From: Dinochytrium kinnereticum
Lineage: Eukaryota; Chytridiomycota; Chytridiomycetes; Chytridiales; Chytridiaceae
Length of the DNA stretch: 32,080 nucleotides
NCBI GenBank assembly: GCA_027604005.1
Contig: JADGJT010000277.1
Location: forward strand, 1 to 32,080
Direction of reading: 5' to 3'
In this document: positions 31,601 to 32,080 of the stretch, one piece after another
Layout: every line of letters starts with the position of its first letter
Position numbering within the stretch: the first letter of the stretch is position 1
The notes under the pieces: generated by a model
What the model was told of the DNA's origin: nothing
What the model saw: the letters and a program-made list of their open reading frames with translations, nothing else
Databases searched by the model: none
Made by a program: the position numbers and the translations under genes

Positions 31601-32080
31601 CGATAAGTACAGTGATGGGACAGAAGGTGTCCTATTGAGGTAGATAGGTCTACCTTGTTGTTCCGGGAGACGCGATACATCCACAGAGGTTGCAGAGACA
31701 TTGTCAACCCAACGGGCAGTATGATCGTTTCGAACCTGATGTGCCTGCACAATGGCCCGAAGGTATGATCCAGTGGAAGATGCAGAGTCGGCAAGGGATG
31801 GATCGATCGTCAGTGCGCGCTCGGGGTACGGGCGTATTTGCTGATGAGACTGACGCACATCCTGGTTCCTCATGGATGGGCCTCTCTGAAGAATTCTTCC
31901 ACCCCCGTCTGGAAGATCCTCACCAGGGTTCAAAGTTCGAAGAGTCGAAGTTCGTCCAGCAAGCGTCGCTCCATCGAATTGATCATCCGCAAACTCAGAC
32001 TCCGTCTGCTCACCTGAGTTTCTTGTCGCTCGAGTCTGCCTCTGGTAGCCAGCGTCATCGTCAGGAGTCCAGGAAGAATC
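28654..32080 (-). CDS. Large TPR-like protein, N-terminus cut by window
   Basis: Exons 32080-29752 (open to the window edge) and 29693-28654 encode at least 1,122 aa. The start codon lies beyond the window. Residues in two stretches resemble TPR helices: SIDSLLDEGSVAFSSGLHDE, with EARALSNLAVSLRYRGRVTE, and near the splice ALANLGIAYTLLNQPHLALH, which reads through the 58-base intron 29694-29751. A third, VWLLDLTTNIGNVHFAAGEV, fits the same pattern. Long Ser/Pro/Arg-rich segments between them are probably disordered. The C-terminal part contains CEECCLDHDE and ends in PHAPWNNAEFV. Such proteins usually act as adaptors; I cannot name the orthologue. A possible donor (TCAG/GTGAGC) near 32014 means the extreme N-terminal part could be split. 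Confidence 0.68.

Overview
This window looks like nuclear DNA of a fungus, most likely a zoosporic (chytrid-type) fungus. Genes are split by many short introns of about 40-90 bases, with GT...AG ends and CTAAC/TTAAC-like branch sites just upstream of the 3' splice sites. Genes lie very close together. Two tandem genes encode proteins resembling the TmcB/TmcC TPR membrane family, known to me from amoebae, ciliates and zoosporic fungi. The taxonomic placement is inference; no rRNA or other marker gene is present. I rebuilt gene models by hand from reading frame, splice motifs and intron phase. Coordinates given as exons are my models, not transcripts.

Layout. (1) 295-3974, minus: a 13-exon gene for a ~1,020-aa LisH/CTLH-like WD40-repeat protein. 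(2) 4031-9538 and 9692-15408, plus: two tandem paralogues of TmcB-like multipass membrane proteins (about 1,469 and 1,546 aa), only 153 bp apart, with almost identical exon lengths. The first starts head-to-head with the WD40 gene, 56 bp away. (3) 15639-18652, minus: a secreted-type quinoprotein-like beta-propeller with one membrane helix and a long Ser/Pro-rich tail. (4) 19292-20892, plus: an unrecognised nine-exon multipass membrane protein. (5) 21222-26314, minus: a cluster of secreted proteins whose mature N-terminus would be His-Gly. It holds a decayed copy (21222-21432), an intact copy with a 39-bp repeat array (21879-22932), and a larger intact copy with two Cys-rich modules (24697-26314). 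A 98-base assembly gap lies at 21775-21872. (6) 27575-28320, plus: a small four-exon J-domain protein with a C-terminal membrane anchor. (7) 28654-32080, minus: a large TPR-like protein whose N-terminus runs off the window.

The most unusual observation is in the TmcB-like pair. In both paralogues a 147-base exon ending in phase 1 is followed by a 63-base exon starting in phase 0. Both therefore need a hidden exon of length 2 modulo 3. In the second gene the only stop-free solution with canonical splice sites is a 2-base micro-exon (GG, 12410-12411), and the first has a matching candidate (AG, 6792-6793). Other points of interest are the His-Gly secreted family, which has a possible metal-binding N-terminal His but no obvious second His, the receptor-like propeller protein, and the orphan membrane protein.

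I cannot show that the genes form one pathway. The tandem TmcB-like pair and the His-Gly cluster each look like local duplications. The rest reads as an ordinary compact fungal neighbourhood.
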